Source: Methylobacterium mesophilicum SR1.6/6
GTDB lineage: Bacteria > Pseudomonadota > Alphaproteobacteria > Rhizobiales > Beijerinckiaceae
Reading direction: 5' to 3'
Assembly (NCBI RefSeq): GCF_000364445.2
Contig: NZ_CP043538.1
Location: 4,855,447 to 4,919,446 of the forward strand
Length of the DNA: 64,000 nt
The position numbers were made by a program, and so were the translations under genes. The notes beneath the pieces were generated by a model. It saw nothing but the letters and a program-made list of their open reading frames with translations. It did not search any database and had not been told where the DNA came from. This document shows, piece after piece, positions 56,296 to 64,000 of the stretch. Positions within the stretch are counted from its first letter, which is position 1, and every line of letters begins with the position of its first letter.

Positions 56296-58203
56296 TTGGC
56301 CCGTACTCATCTCCGCCGTCGCCGACAAACGGTCTTTTTTCGCCGTATCATCCCCCACGACCTGCGCCAGCGGTTCGGCCAGCGTGAGATCCTGCGCTCG
56401 CTTGGGCACGCCACGCCGGGCGAGGCCCGACGGATGGCGCAACGCCTGTGGGATGGGACAGAGACCTTGTTTAACCTCGTCCGTTTCAATCGGTCGCTCA
56501 CGCGAGCCGATATCGCCCGGCTCGCGGAGCAGTACCTCGAATCCGAGTCTCTAAAGCACGATGGCTTGCTCGCCACCATCGGGCACTATCCGGAACTCGA
56601 GGATCTCCCTCCGTCCGACAGCCCGGCCTCTGAAGACGAGATAGACGACAGCAGCGATCCCGCACCGGACGGTCCCAAGGGGACGCTCAACGACCCGGCC
56701 GAATGGAAATTTCTTTATGAGGTTCGGCTAGATGGCCTGCTGCGCGATCGGTCCCTCAACAATTTCGTCTCTGTTCGCGATACCGCGAAGGATCTCGCTG
56801 CGCAAAACGGGATCGACCTCGACTCATACCCTCATTCAAACGCGCTGTGCCGCGCACTGCTCGACGCCGATATCACGATCACCGAGGAGAAACTAACCTA
56901 TCTCCGCGACCGCGTCCTGCCTCATCATCCCCTGCACGCGGCCACGCATCGTGAGGCTGCTCCAGCTCCGCGATCGAGGTCTGACGCGCCTGCTGATCCT
57001 TTGCTACGTCACTCTCGCAAATTGTTCAGCGAATGCTGGACGACCTACGGTAGAGATCGGGTGGAAAGCGGTGCTTGGAAGCCATCGATCGAGCTCCAAG
57101 CTCAGTCCACCGCACGTTTATTTATTGAAATTTGCGGAGACAAACCGCTCAGTGCCTACGGGCCAGCTGATGCCACGGAATTCAAGCGTTCTTTGCTCGC
57201 GCTACCAGCCAACTATGATAAGAACAGAGAATGGCGTGAAATCCGACGCCAACACGGCATTCGCGGCTTGATTGAATACTCCAGGAACAGGTCCGACGTC
57301 AGCCGAATAAAACCTCAGACCTTTAACCGGCACCTTGCGGCGTTGTCAGGTATCTGGCGGTGGGCCCAGTCCAACGAAGTGGTCGCCAAGGGTGTGCCGT
57401 CAATCTTCGATGACTTGCACATTAACCTGAAGCGCGTGCGAGGACGGCATCACAAGGCCCGGGACGAGCGTCCGGCCTGGAATCATGAAGAACTCGCGGC
57501 CGTGCTAAATGCAGATTTATTCTTTGGAATTCGCAGTCGGCGCAGCTGGAAGAAACCAGGTCCCTATCTCCTGCGCGACGAGCGATACTGGGGGATCCTT
57601 ATTGGGTCTCACAGTGGCATGCGTCGCGGCGAGATATTCCAACTCCGGGTACGACACGTCGTGCGGGATGAAGAGACTGGGATTTGGTACTTCAACCTGA
57701 TGGAGCGGACCCTCGAACTGAAGGCGGAGGGCAGCGCTCGATGGGTCCCTCTCCATCAAAATCTCCTCAAGCTCGGTTTGATCGAAGCCCTGGTGGACGG
57801 ACGAGGGGAGGACGAACTGCTCTTGTCGGAAGGCAGAGCGGGCGCCGAGCAGAACGACGTTCTCAATGATGGCGACGAAGCATCTTACGGTAGCGCTTTC
57901 GGAAAATGGTTCCAGCGCTTCAAATCACACCACGACGTGCGGAAGGACGTCGTATTTCACTCGTTCCGCCACTCGGCGACCACGCTCATTCTGAATGCTG
58001 GAGCTCAGCGAGAATTTGTGGAGGAAGTGATCGGCCACGAGAGCAAAGCCAGACGGTCAGAGATGGAGCGCTATTTCAAAGGCCAGACTCTCATTAAACT
58101 TAAAGATGTGATCGATCATCTAGTTTTGCCGATTGACATTGAGAGAATGATTGAGGCGGCACGCACCGTAAAATCGTTCCAGGCGGTACATTCAGGGCGG
58201 TAG
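56296..58203 (+). CDS. Tyrosine recombinase (phage/island integrase)
   Basis: A 635-residue site-specific recombinase. The first 60 residues (HLRRRRQTVFFRRIIPHDLRQRFGQREI) are a DUF6538-like N-terminal part, followed by an acidic spacer, a core-binding helical domain near 235-370, and a catalytic domain with R443 (GMRRGE), H555 and R558 (HSFRH), H581 (GHES) and Y593 (RYF), the full active-site set. It starts TTG at 56296, 120 bases after tRNA-Gln. Base composition is lower in GC than the flanking genes, especially 57000-58200, in keeping with transfer. It probably drives integration of the element that extends to the right. Confidence 0.9.
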   Translation: MARTHLRRRRQTVFFRRIIPHDLRQRFGQREILRSLGHATPGEARRMAQRLWDGTETLFNLVRFNRSLTRADIARLAEQYLESESLKHDGLLATIGHYPELEDLPPSDSPASEDEIDDSSDPAPDGPKGTLNDPAEWKFLYEVRLDGLLRDRSLNNFVSVRDTAKDLAAQNGIDLDSYPHSNALCRALLDADITITEEKLTYLRDRVLPHHPLHAATHREAAPAPRSRSDAPADPLLRHSRKLFSECWTTYGRDRVESGAWKPSIELQAQSTARLFIEICGDKPLSAYGPADATEFKRSLLALPANYDKNREWREIRRQHGIRGLIEYSRNRSDVSRIKPQTFNRHLAALSGIWRWAQSNEVVAKGVPSIFDDLHINLKRVRGRHHKARDERPAWNHEELAAVLNADLFFGIRSRRSWKKPGPYLLRDERYWGILIGSHSGMRRGEIFQLRVRHVVRDEETGIWYFNLMERTLELKAEGSARWVPLHQNLLKLGLIEALVDGRGEDELLLSEGRAGAEQNDVLNDGDEASYGSAFGKWFQRFKSHHDVRKDVVFHSFRHSATTLILNAGAQREFVEEVIGHESKARRSEMERYFKGQTLIKLKDVIDHLVLPIDIERMIEAARTVKSFQAVHSGR

Positions 58204-58438
58204 TGAGCATATCTTGCTTGGAGCAGCCATTCTGATTTCGGCCTCGTCGGGCGCCGCCATTGGTCCTTTTGGCGCCCGACCCGGGTGGCTTTCAGCCTGT
58301 CGGCTTTGAAGCACCGAGCTCAAAACGCGGACGTTCGACCCATTGCAGGAACTGGCCAAACGCCGAGAGCGTGTCACGGCATAGCTATTCCGAAGTTCGC
58401 GTTGACTCACGAGTTCGTGAGGCTGTAGCTGGGCCATG

Positions 58439-58620
58439 ACGGTTCCCCTCGGGGATCAAAAGGGAACACGGTGAGGGGTCTGCTCCGAAGCCGTGGCTGC
58501 CCCCGCAACTGTAAGCGGCGAGTCCTTCACCACCATGTCACTGGGTCACCCCGGGAAGACGGTGCGAGGGCGGCGACCCGCGAGCCAGGAGACCTGCCGT
58601 CAGCCGTGGTCACACGCGAA
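58439..58620 (+). ncRNA. Cobalamin riboswitch, copy 1
   Basis: The adenosylcobalamin/cobalamin aptamer is clear: GAAGCCGTGGCTGCCCCCGC, ACTGTAAGCGG, and the B12 box AGCCAGGAGACCTGCCGT at 58583-58600. A hairpin ACGCG-AAA-CGCGT at 58614-58626 follows and may form part of the expression platform. It precedes a TonB-dependent receptor, so that cobalamin should turn that gene off. Confidence 0.93.
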
Positions 58621-58730
58621 ACGCGTCGGGCGGGGTGGTCCTGACGGGTGTCGAGACGGCCGTGCGCCAGCGCGGCTGGCAAGGCCTCGTTCGCGGTGAC
58701 GTGCCACTGCCGTCCCGAGGTCCTAGGCCC

Positions 58731-60857
58731 GTGTTTCGTTCAACTTCCCAAAGGCGGCTTTGCGCATGCATCGCGATGCTCGCGCTCGCCCTCCCAGGCG
58801 CATCTCCGGCGCTGGCCCAGGGAGACCCGGCCGAGGCAGCAGCGGCCGCTGTAGTTCTTGATCCGCTCTCGGTCGAAGGCAGCTACACCGCCGCGCCGAC
58901 CTATCAGGTCAGGGATCTCTACAGCGGGACCAAGACCGTGACGCCGCGGCTCTCGCTGCCCCAGCAGGTCGACGTCGTGCCCCAGGAGGTCCTGCGAGAC
59001 ACCGCCGCCACGCGCGTCGAGCGCGCCCTCGACTACGTGCCGGGCGTCAGCAAGCAGAATGACTTCGGAGCCCAGAACCTCGCGCTCTACTCGGTGCGCG
59101 GCTTCGCCACCCAGGACATCTTCTTCAACGGCTTCAACATCGCCCGCGGCTACAACGGCGCGCCGGATACCCAGAACGTGCAGTCCATCGAGGTGCTCAA
59201 GGGGCCGAGCGGGGCACTCTATGGGCGCAGCGACCCGGGCGGCACCGTCAACATCCTGACCAAGCAGCCCGTGGCCCTGCCCTTCGTCGAGATGGGCACG
59301 CTGTTCGGGAGCTTCGGCACGGCGCGCACCACCGTCGACGCCGGCGGACCCCTGAACGAGGAGGGCACCGTCCTCTACCGGTTCAACGGTGCCCTCGCGC
59401 GGCAGGATAGCTTCCGCGATTTCGTCGACGGCGACCGCGTCCTGGTCGCGCCCGTGGTGAGTTGGCAGATCAGCCCGGACACCAAGCTCACCGTCGAGGC
59501 GCAGTACCTCCGCAACCGCCAGACCTTCGACCGTGGCACCGTCGCGGTGAACAACCGCCTCGGCCTCGTCCCGCGCTCCCGCTTCTTCGGCGAGCCGGGC
59601 GACGATTCCGTGTCGGAAGCCAGGATCCTGCAGATCCGGCTCGATCACGCCTTCGACGCCGACTGGCAGCTCAGGGTCGCCGGCCACTTCAACACTGGAA
59701 GCCTCACCGGCCTGCAGACAGGTGCGACCGGCCTCCTCGACGACGGACGAACCCTGCTGCGCGAGTTCCGCCGGCACGACTTCACCTGGGGCGTGGCGAT
59801 CGGGCAGGCCGAGCTCGTCGGGCACTTCGACACCGGGCCGTTCGCCCACACGGTGCTGCTCGGCCTGGAGCACGAGCGCTATAACAGCACCGAGAACCTG
59901 CTGCGCTCGACCCCACGGCTCAACCCGTTCGCCATCGACTTGTTCAACCCGGTCTACGGCCAGCCCAAGCCGCCCTTCACCCGGCGCTACAGCGCGAGCG
60001 AGAACGTCGGCAACACCGCCGTCTACGTGCAGGACCAGATCGCGCTCAGCCCGGAATGGAAGCTACTCCTCGGCAACCGGACCGACTTCTACAACCAGAC
60101 CTTCCGCGACAAGGTCGGCAACGAGCGCACGGAGCAGGACCGGACCGGCTTCTCGCCGCGCGCGGGCCTCGTCTACCAGCCGCTGTCCTTCCTCTCGTTC
60201 TACGGCAACGTCGCGGCCTCGTTCCGCCCCAACACCGGCTTCGACATCGCGACCCGACCCTTCGCCCCGGAGACCGGCTTCGGCTACGAGGCAGGCGTCA
60301 AGCTCGATCTCTTCACCGGCCTGAGCGTGACCGGCGCGGCCTTCCACATCGAAAAGGAGAACGTCCTCACCACCGACCCGCGGGACTTCTTCTTCCAGAT
60401 CGCCGCCGGGGCCGTGCGCAGCCAGGGCTTCGACCTCAGCTTCGTCGGACAGGTGACCCCCGAGTTCCGGGTGATCGGCGGATACGCCTTCATCGACGCC
60501 GCAGTGACCCGCGACGAGGTCCTTCGGGTCGGCTCGCCGCTCCTCAACATCCCGCGCCACTCGGGCAGCCTGCTCGGCGTCTACGAGGTCCAGGCCGGCG
60601 ACTGGAAGGGCTTCGGCTTCGGCGGCGGCGTCCGGGCCGTCGGCTCGCGTCTCGGGGACAGCGGCAACGAGCGGTTTCGGCTCCCCGGCTACGTACTGAC
60701 CGATGCCCTGGCCTACTATCGCTACGAGAACCTGCGCTTCGGGCTGAACGTCGATAACATCTTCGACGAGACCTACTACGAGCGCTCCTACAACGCTTTC
60801 TGGGTGGGCGTCGGCGAGCCCCGGCGGGTGGCCGTCAGCATGACGGCGCGGTTCTGA
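58731..60857 (+). CDS. TonB-dependent outer-membrane receptor (siderophore-receptor type)
   Basis: A 708-residue outer-membrane receptor. The signal peptide is MFRSTSQRRLCACIAMLALA to about ALAQ. The plug domain has PLSVEGSY (TonB-box like), ALDYVPGVSKQNDFG and the VLKGPSGALYGRSDPGGTVN signature; a 22-strand barrel follows, ending in ...VAVSMTARF with Phe. It matches the siderophore-receptor group by sequence, but the cobalamin riboswitch upstream makes a corrinoid or cobalt-linked ligand likely. GTG 58731 gives a clean signal peptide; the open frame upstream does not. Its stop overlaps the next gene. Confidence 0.88.
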   Translation: MFRSTSQRRLCACIAMLALALPGASPALAQGDPAEAAAAAVVLDPLSVEGSYTAAPTYQVRDLYSGTKTVTPRLSLPQQVDVVPQEVLRDTAATRVERALDYVPGVSKQNDFGAQNLALYSVRGFATQDIFFNGFNIARGYNGAPDTQNVQSIEVLKGPSGALYGRSDPGGTVNILTKQPVALPFVEMGTLFGSFGTARTTVDAGGPLNEEGTVLYRFNGALARQDSFRDFVDGDRVLVAPVVSWQISPDTKLTVEAQYLRNRQTFDRGTVAVNNRLGLVPRSRFFGEPGDDSVSEARILQIRLDHAFDADWQLRVAGHFNTGSLTGLQTGATGLLDDGRTLLREFRRHDFTWGVAIGQAELVGHFDTGPFAHTVLLGLEHERYNSTENLLRSTPRLNPFAIDLFNPVYGQPKPPFTRRYSASENVGNTAVYVQDQIALSPEWKLLLGNRTDFYNQTFRDKVGNERTEQDRTGFSPRAGLVYQPLSFLSFYGNVAASFRPNTGFDIATRPFAPETGFGYEAGVKLDLFTGLSVTGAAFHIEKENVLTTDPRDFFFQIAAGAVRSQGFDLSFVGQVTPEFRVIGGYAFIDAAVTRDEVLRVGSPLLNIPRHSGSLLGVYEVQAGDWKGFGFGGGVRAVGSRLGDSGNERFRLPGYVLTDALAYYRYENLRFGLNVDNIFDETYYERSYNAFWVGVGEPRRVAVSMTARF

Positions 60858-62035
60858 TGGGCGTGCATCCGGGCACGCTGGAGGCGCCGGCGGAAAAATC
60901 GGCCAGGACCGGACGCCTCATCTCCATCGATGCCCTGCGCGGGCTGGTGATGCTGCTGATGCTCGTCGACCACGTGCGGGAGTTCTTCTACCTGCACGCC
61001 CAGGTCCGCGATCCCGTGGACCTCGCCGCGACGCCGCCCGACCTGTTCCTAACGCGGGCGGCCTCGCACCTCTGCGCGCCGGTCTTCATCCTGCTCACCG
61101 GCCTCTCGGCCCACCTCTATGGGCAGAGGCACGGCAGGCGGGCGACCGCCACCTTCCTGCTCAAGCGCGGTCTGCTCCTGCTCCTGCTGGAGGTGACGCT
61201 CGTCAACTTCGCCTGGGCCGGCAGTGTCCGGCCGCCGATCCTGTACCTGCAGGTGATCTGGGTGATCGGCCTGTGCATGGTGGCGCTGGCCGGGTTGCTC
61301 TGGCTGCCGCGGGCCGCCCTCGTAGCCGGTGCCCTGGCACTCATGCTCGGCCACAACCTGCTGGACGGTATCGCGATCCGGGCGGACGAACCAGGCTACG
61401 TGCTATGGTCGGTCCTGCACCAGCGCGGGATGATCGCGCTGCCCTGGGGCGGGATGGCGCGGACCTCGTACCCGCTCCTGCCCTGGATCGGCGTGATCGC
61501 GGCGGGCTACGCCCTCGGGCCGCTCTTCGCCGGCGGGGTCGACGCCGCGCGCCGACGCGCGTGGCTCCTCGGGCTGGGTGCGACCGCCCTGGCCGGCCTC
61601 CTAGTCATGCGCGGGCTCAACGGCTACGGCGATCCGACGCCGTGGCAGGCGGGAGCCACGCCGCTCGCCACCGCCCTGTCCTTCGTCAACCTGACCAAGT
61701 ACCCGCCCTCGGCCGATTTCTTGCTGCTCACGCTCGGGCTCGGCCTCGGCCTGCTGGCGCTGTTCGAGGTTCTAACGCTGCGGCTCCTAGGCGGCCTGCG
61801 CGTCTTCGGCGGCGCCCCCCTCTTCTTCTACCTGCTCCACCTCGCGCTGCTCCGCATCCTCTACGATGGCGCGGCGGCGCTCGGCCTCGCCGGAGCGTCG
61901 GGACGGGTTGAGGCCGGCTCACCCCTCGCGCTCTGGTTCATCGCAGCCGGCGTCAGCGTTCCTCTCTGGCTCGCGTGCCGCGCCATGGTGCGCCTGAAGC
62001 GGGCCTCGACATCGCCGGTCCTGAGCTACCTGTAG
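60857..62035 (+). CDS. DUF1624/heparan-alpha-glucosaminide N-acetyltransferase-like membrane protein
   Basis: A 392-residue protein with about ten membrane helices. LISIDALRGLVMLLMLVDHVREFFYLH near residues 22-48 contains the conserved Asp-Arg and His of the HGSNAT_cat/DUF1624 family, which are thought to bind the acyl donor; WGGMARTSYPLLPWIGVIAAGYALG is a second motif. Bacterial members are uncharacterised. The ATG at 60857 shares a base with the receptor's stop (TGATG), so it is in the same riboswitch-controlled transcript. Why a membrane acyltransferase should go with a receptor is unknown. Confidence 0.78.
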   Translation: MGVHPGTLEAPAEKSARTGRLISIDALRGLVMLLMLVDHVREFFYLHAQVRDPVDLAATPPDLFLTRAASHLCAPVFILLTGLSAHLYGQRHGRRATATFLLKRGLLLLLLEVTLVNFAWAGSVRPPILYLQVIWVIGLCMVALAGLLWLPRAALVAGALALMLGHNLLDGIAIRADEPGYVLWSVLHQRGMIALPWGGMARTSYPLLPWIGVIAAGYALGPLFAGGVDAARRRAWLLGLGATALAGLLVMRGLNGYGDPTPWQAGATPLATALSFVNLTKYPPSADFLLLTLGLGLGLLALFEVLTLRLLGGLRVFGGAPLFFYLLHLALLRILYDGAAALGLAGASGRVEAGSPLALWFIAAGVSVPLWLACRAMVRLKRASTSPVLSYL

Positions 62036-62205
62036 CGCGTGGGGACGTCAGCCGCGGCCTTAGACACTGCGAGCGTTCAGACTCCTGATTGGAGGTAGCC
62101 ACACGTCGCCGTTCGGACACACCCATGGGATGAAGGAAGTCGTTCAAACGTAAAACGAGAGTCGAGCCTTGACGGTCAACTGAGCCCGAATGCTAAGCCT
62201 TGCTC

Positions 62206-62390
62206 GACGGTTCCCCTTGGGGATCAAAAGGGAACGTGGTGAGGGGCCAACCCCGAAGCCACGGCTGCCCCCGCAACTGTAAGCGGCGAGCCCAGCACCA
62301 CCGCGTCACTGGATGCGTGTCATCCGGGAAGACGGTGCAAGGGCGATGACCCGTGAGCCAGGAGACCTGCCGTCAGTCGTGGTCACACGC
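62206..62390 (+). ncRNA. Cobalamin riboswitch, copy 2
   Basis: It is nearly the same as the copy at 58439: GAAGCCACGGCTGCCCCCGC, ACTGTAAGCGG, and the B12 box AGCCAGGAGACCTGCCGTC at 62356-62374, with the ACGCG-AAA-CGCGT hairpin at 62387-62399. It comes ahead of the second TonB receptor. The two regions also share a block of 23 identical bases just before each receptor (58690-58712 and 62460-62482). Confidence 0.93.
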
Positions 62391-62496
62391 GAAACGCGTC
62401 GGGCGGGGTGTCCTGACGGGTGTCGAAGCGCTGGGCTCGGGCCAGGCGCGGCGACGTCATTCGCGGTGACGTGCCACTGCCGCCGTCGAGGCTTCT

Positions 62497-64000
62497 GTGT
62501 CCCGTCGTTCTCTTCGCGCCATGCTCGCGATTTCCGGTTGCAGCCTTGCGCTGTCGACCACTTCCTTTGCCCAGGACCGTTTTACCCAGGCCGCTTCCAC
62601 CTCCGAGACGACGTTGGAGGAAATTTCGGTCACCTCGGAAACGGGAGCCGCGAAGCCGCAAACCGCACCTGCCGCCAGCGCCGGATATGTCGGCGGTGTC
62701 ACGGGGATCGGTGGCTCGTTGCTCAGCGTAGACTCGGCCAGCGCCGGGATCCTGACCGGGGCGCAGGTCAACAACCGACCCGTCACACGCCCCGGCGAGG
62801 TGCTAGAGGCCGTCCCGGGGCTCATCGTCACGCAGCACTCGGGCGAGGGCAAAGCCAATCAGTTCTTCCTGCGCGGCTTCAACCTCGACCACGGCACCGA
62901 CATCGCCCTGTTCCTCGACGGCATGCCGCTCAACATGCGCACCCACGCCCACGGCCAGGGCTACGCCGACATCAACTTCCTCATCCCCGAGCTTGTCGGT
63001 GCCGTGGAGTTCCACAAGGGGCCGTATTTCGTCCGCGACGGCGACTTCGCCTCCGCAGGTTCGGTGCGCATCGATTACCTCGACAGCATGCCGAAGAACC
63101 TCGCGCTCACCTCCATCGGCTCATTCGGCTACAAGCGCGCCCTGTCCATCGCCTCGGTGCCGCTCGCAGAGGGCAATCTCTTGGTCGCCGCCGACGCGCA
63201 GGTCTACGACGGGCCGTGGGTCGTGCCGGATGCCCTGCGCAAGATCAGCACGGTGGCCCGCTACAGCCAGGGTACCGCGCTCAACGGCTTCTCCGTCACC
63301 GGCATGGCCTACGCGTCCCGCTGGACGGCCACCAACCAGATCCCGGAGCGGGCGGTGGCCGAGGGGCTGATCAGCCGCTACGGCACGATCAACCCGACCG
63401 ACGGTGGTGACACCTCTCGGTTCTCCCTGTCGGGACGGTTCAGCGCCACGGACGACACCGGCGTGACGCGGGCCTCCGCCTACGTGATCCGCTCCCAGCT
63501 CAACCTGTTCAACGACTTTACCTACTTCCTGAACGACCCGGTCAACGGCGACCAGTTCCACCAGCTCGACCAACGGATCATCGGCGGCGGCGAGGCCCTG
63601 CACATCTTCCAGGGCGACCTCTTCGGCCTGCCCATGGAGAACGAGATCGGCGTCCAGACCCGCACGGACTCGATCCGGGTCGGCCTGTTCAACACGACGA
63701 ACCGGCAGTTCCGCTCGGGCGTGCTCGACGATCGGGTGCTGGAGACGAGCGGGGCGTTCTACTTCGACAACCGGGTGCGATGGACCGACTGGCTGCGCAC
63801 CAGCGTCGGCTTCCGAGCCGATGGCTACTACGCGAGCGTCGTCTCCGACACGCCCGCCAATTCTGGGAAGGCGCGGGACGCCATCGTGAACCCGAAGCTC
63901 GGCCTCGTCCTGGGCCCGTGGTTCGACACCGAACTCTACGTGAACTACGGCGGCGGCTTCCACTCGAACGACGTGCGCGGCGTGACCGCCACCGTCGATC
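62497..64000 (+). CDS. TonB-dependent receptor, C-terminus beyond the window
   Basis: About 501 residues of an outer-membrane receptor; the frame is open to the last base. The signal peptide (MSRRSLRAMLAISGCSLALS, cut near FAQ) is followed by a plug domain: RPGEVLEAVPGLIVTQHSGEG, RGFNLDHGTDIALFLDGMPL, THAHGQGYADINFLIPELVG and HKGPYFVRDGDFASAGSVRI. The barrel begins afterwards. It is a different subfamily from the siderophore-type receptor at 58731. The His-rich THAHGQGYAD part could touch a metal ligand. GTG 62497 follows GAGG with five bases between. Regulated by the cobalamin riboswitch just upstream. Confidence 0.85.
   Translation, partial: MSRRSLRAMLAISGCSLALSTTSFAQDRFTQAASTSETTLEEISVTSETGAAKPQTAPAASAGYVGGVTGIGGSLLSVDSASAGILTGAQVNNRPVTRPGEVLEAVPGLIVTQHSGEGKANQFFLRGFNLDHGTDIALFLDGMPLNMRTHAHGQGYADINFLIPELVGAVEFHKGPYFVRDGDFASAGSVRIDYLDSMPKNLALTSIGSFGYKRALSIASVPLAEGNLLVAADAQVYDGPWVVPDALRKISTVARYSQGTALNGFSVTGMAYASRWTATNQIPERAVAEGLISRYGTINPTDGGDTSRFSLSGRFSATDDTGVTRASAYVIRSQLNLFNDFTYFLNDPVNGDQFHQLDQRIIGGGEALHIFQGDLFGLPMENEIGVQTRTDSIRVGLFNTTNRQFRSGVLDDRVLETSGAFYFDNRVRWTDWLRTSVGFRADGYYASVVSDTPANSGKARDAIVNPKLGLVLGPWFDTELYVNYGGGFHSNDVRGVTATVD

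Noticed and set aside
58192..58437. 81-codon minus-strand frame between integrase and riboswitch
   Set aside because: No ribosome-binding site and no recognisable motif; the region is likely the leader of the riboswitch transcript.

Overview
The window is GC-rich chromosomal DNA, and its gene content points to an alphaproteobacterium of the order Hyphomicrobiales (Rhizobiales), most likely Methylobacterium. The signs are the GyrA and MetH types, a small secreted Gly/Cys/Arg-rich protein of a kind common in that group, a YcjX/YcjF-type gene pair, a SahR-like ArsR-methyltransferase beside metF and metH, and copies of a palindromic intergenic repeat typical of such genomes. The genus is inferred from gene content, not from a marker search.

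Layout. 1-9.7 kb: the tail of an MmgE/PrpD protein; a three-gene overlapping set for lipid-linked sugar transfer (ArnT-like transferase, polyprenyl-phosphate glycosyltransferase, LAB_N membrane protein) followed by a flavin-binding oxidase-like gene; a chemoreceptor; a RarD-type permease; and an orphan hybrid histidine kinase with two receiver domains. 9.7-27 kb: mainly housekeeping genes (P1 peptidase, 3-hydroxyisobutyrate dehydrogenase-like enzyme, S49 peptidase, gyrA, coaD, two cyclophilins, mrp-mobA, pncB, a Tat-exported MmgE/PrpD protein, an AI-2E-type permease) with several small secreted proteins. 27-41 kb: hisN, the YcjX/YcjF-type pair, a ParE-type toxin-antitoxin pair, a UvsE-like endonuclease, a YihY protein, msrB, a CYTH-like protein, dctA overlapping a ROK kinase, and a bestrophin. 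41-48 kb: a methionine-cycle block. An ArsR-methyltransferase regulator, with a palindromic operator lying over its own start codon, is followed by metF and the B12-dependent metH.

48-56 kb is a divergent sugar-acid catabolic locus. On the minus strand are an RraA-family gene, an IlvD/Edd dehydratase and an exported SMP-30 lactonase. On the plus strand are a GntR regulator, a palindromic operator, a TPP enzyme and a 2-oxoglutarate-semialdehyde-type dehydrogenase. At 56.1 kb a tRNA-Gln gene is followed at once by a tyrosine recombinase with less GC-rich DNA, which looks like the left end of an integrated island. The island carries two closely similar cobalamin riboswitches, each ahead of a TonB-dependent receptor. 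The first receptor gene overlaps a membrane acyltransferase-like gene. Corrinoid supply and the B12-dependent MetH both appear in the window, although they lie in different regions.

Three genes (the YcjX-type gene, the CYTH-like gene and the sugar-acid dehydratase) are each broken by the same kind of lesion: one base too few in a C or G run. This suggests homopolymer errors in the assembly more than true pseudogenes, but it needs checking against reads.
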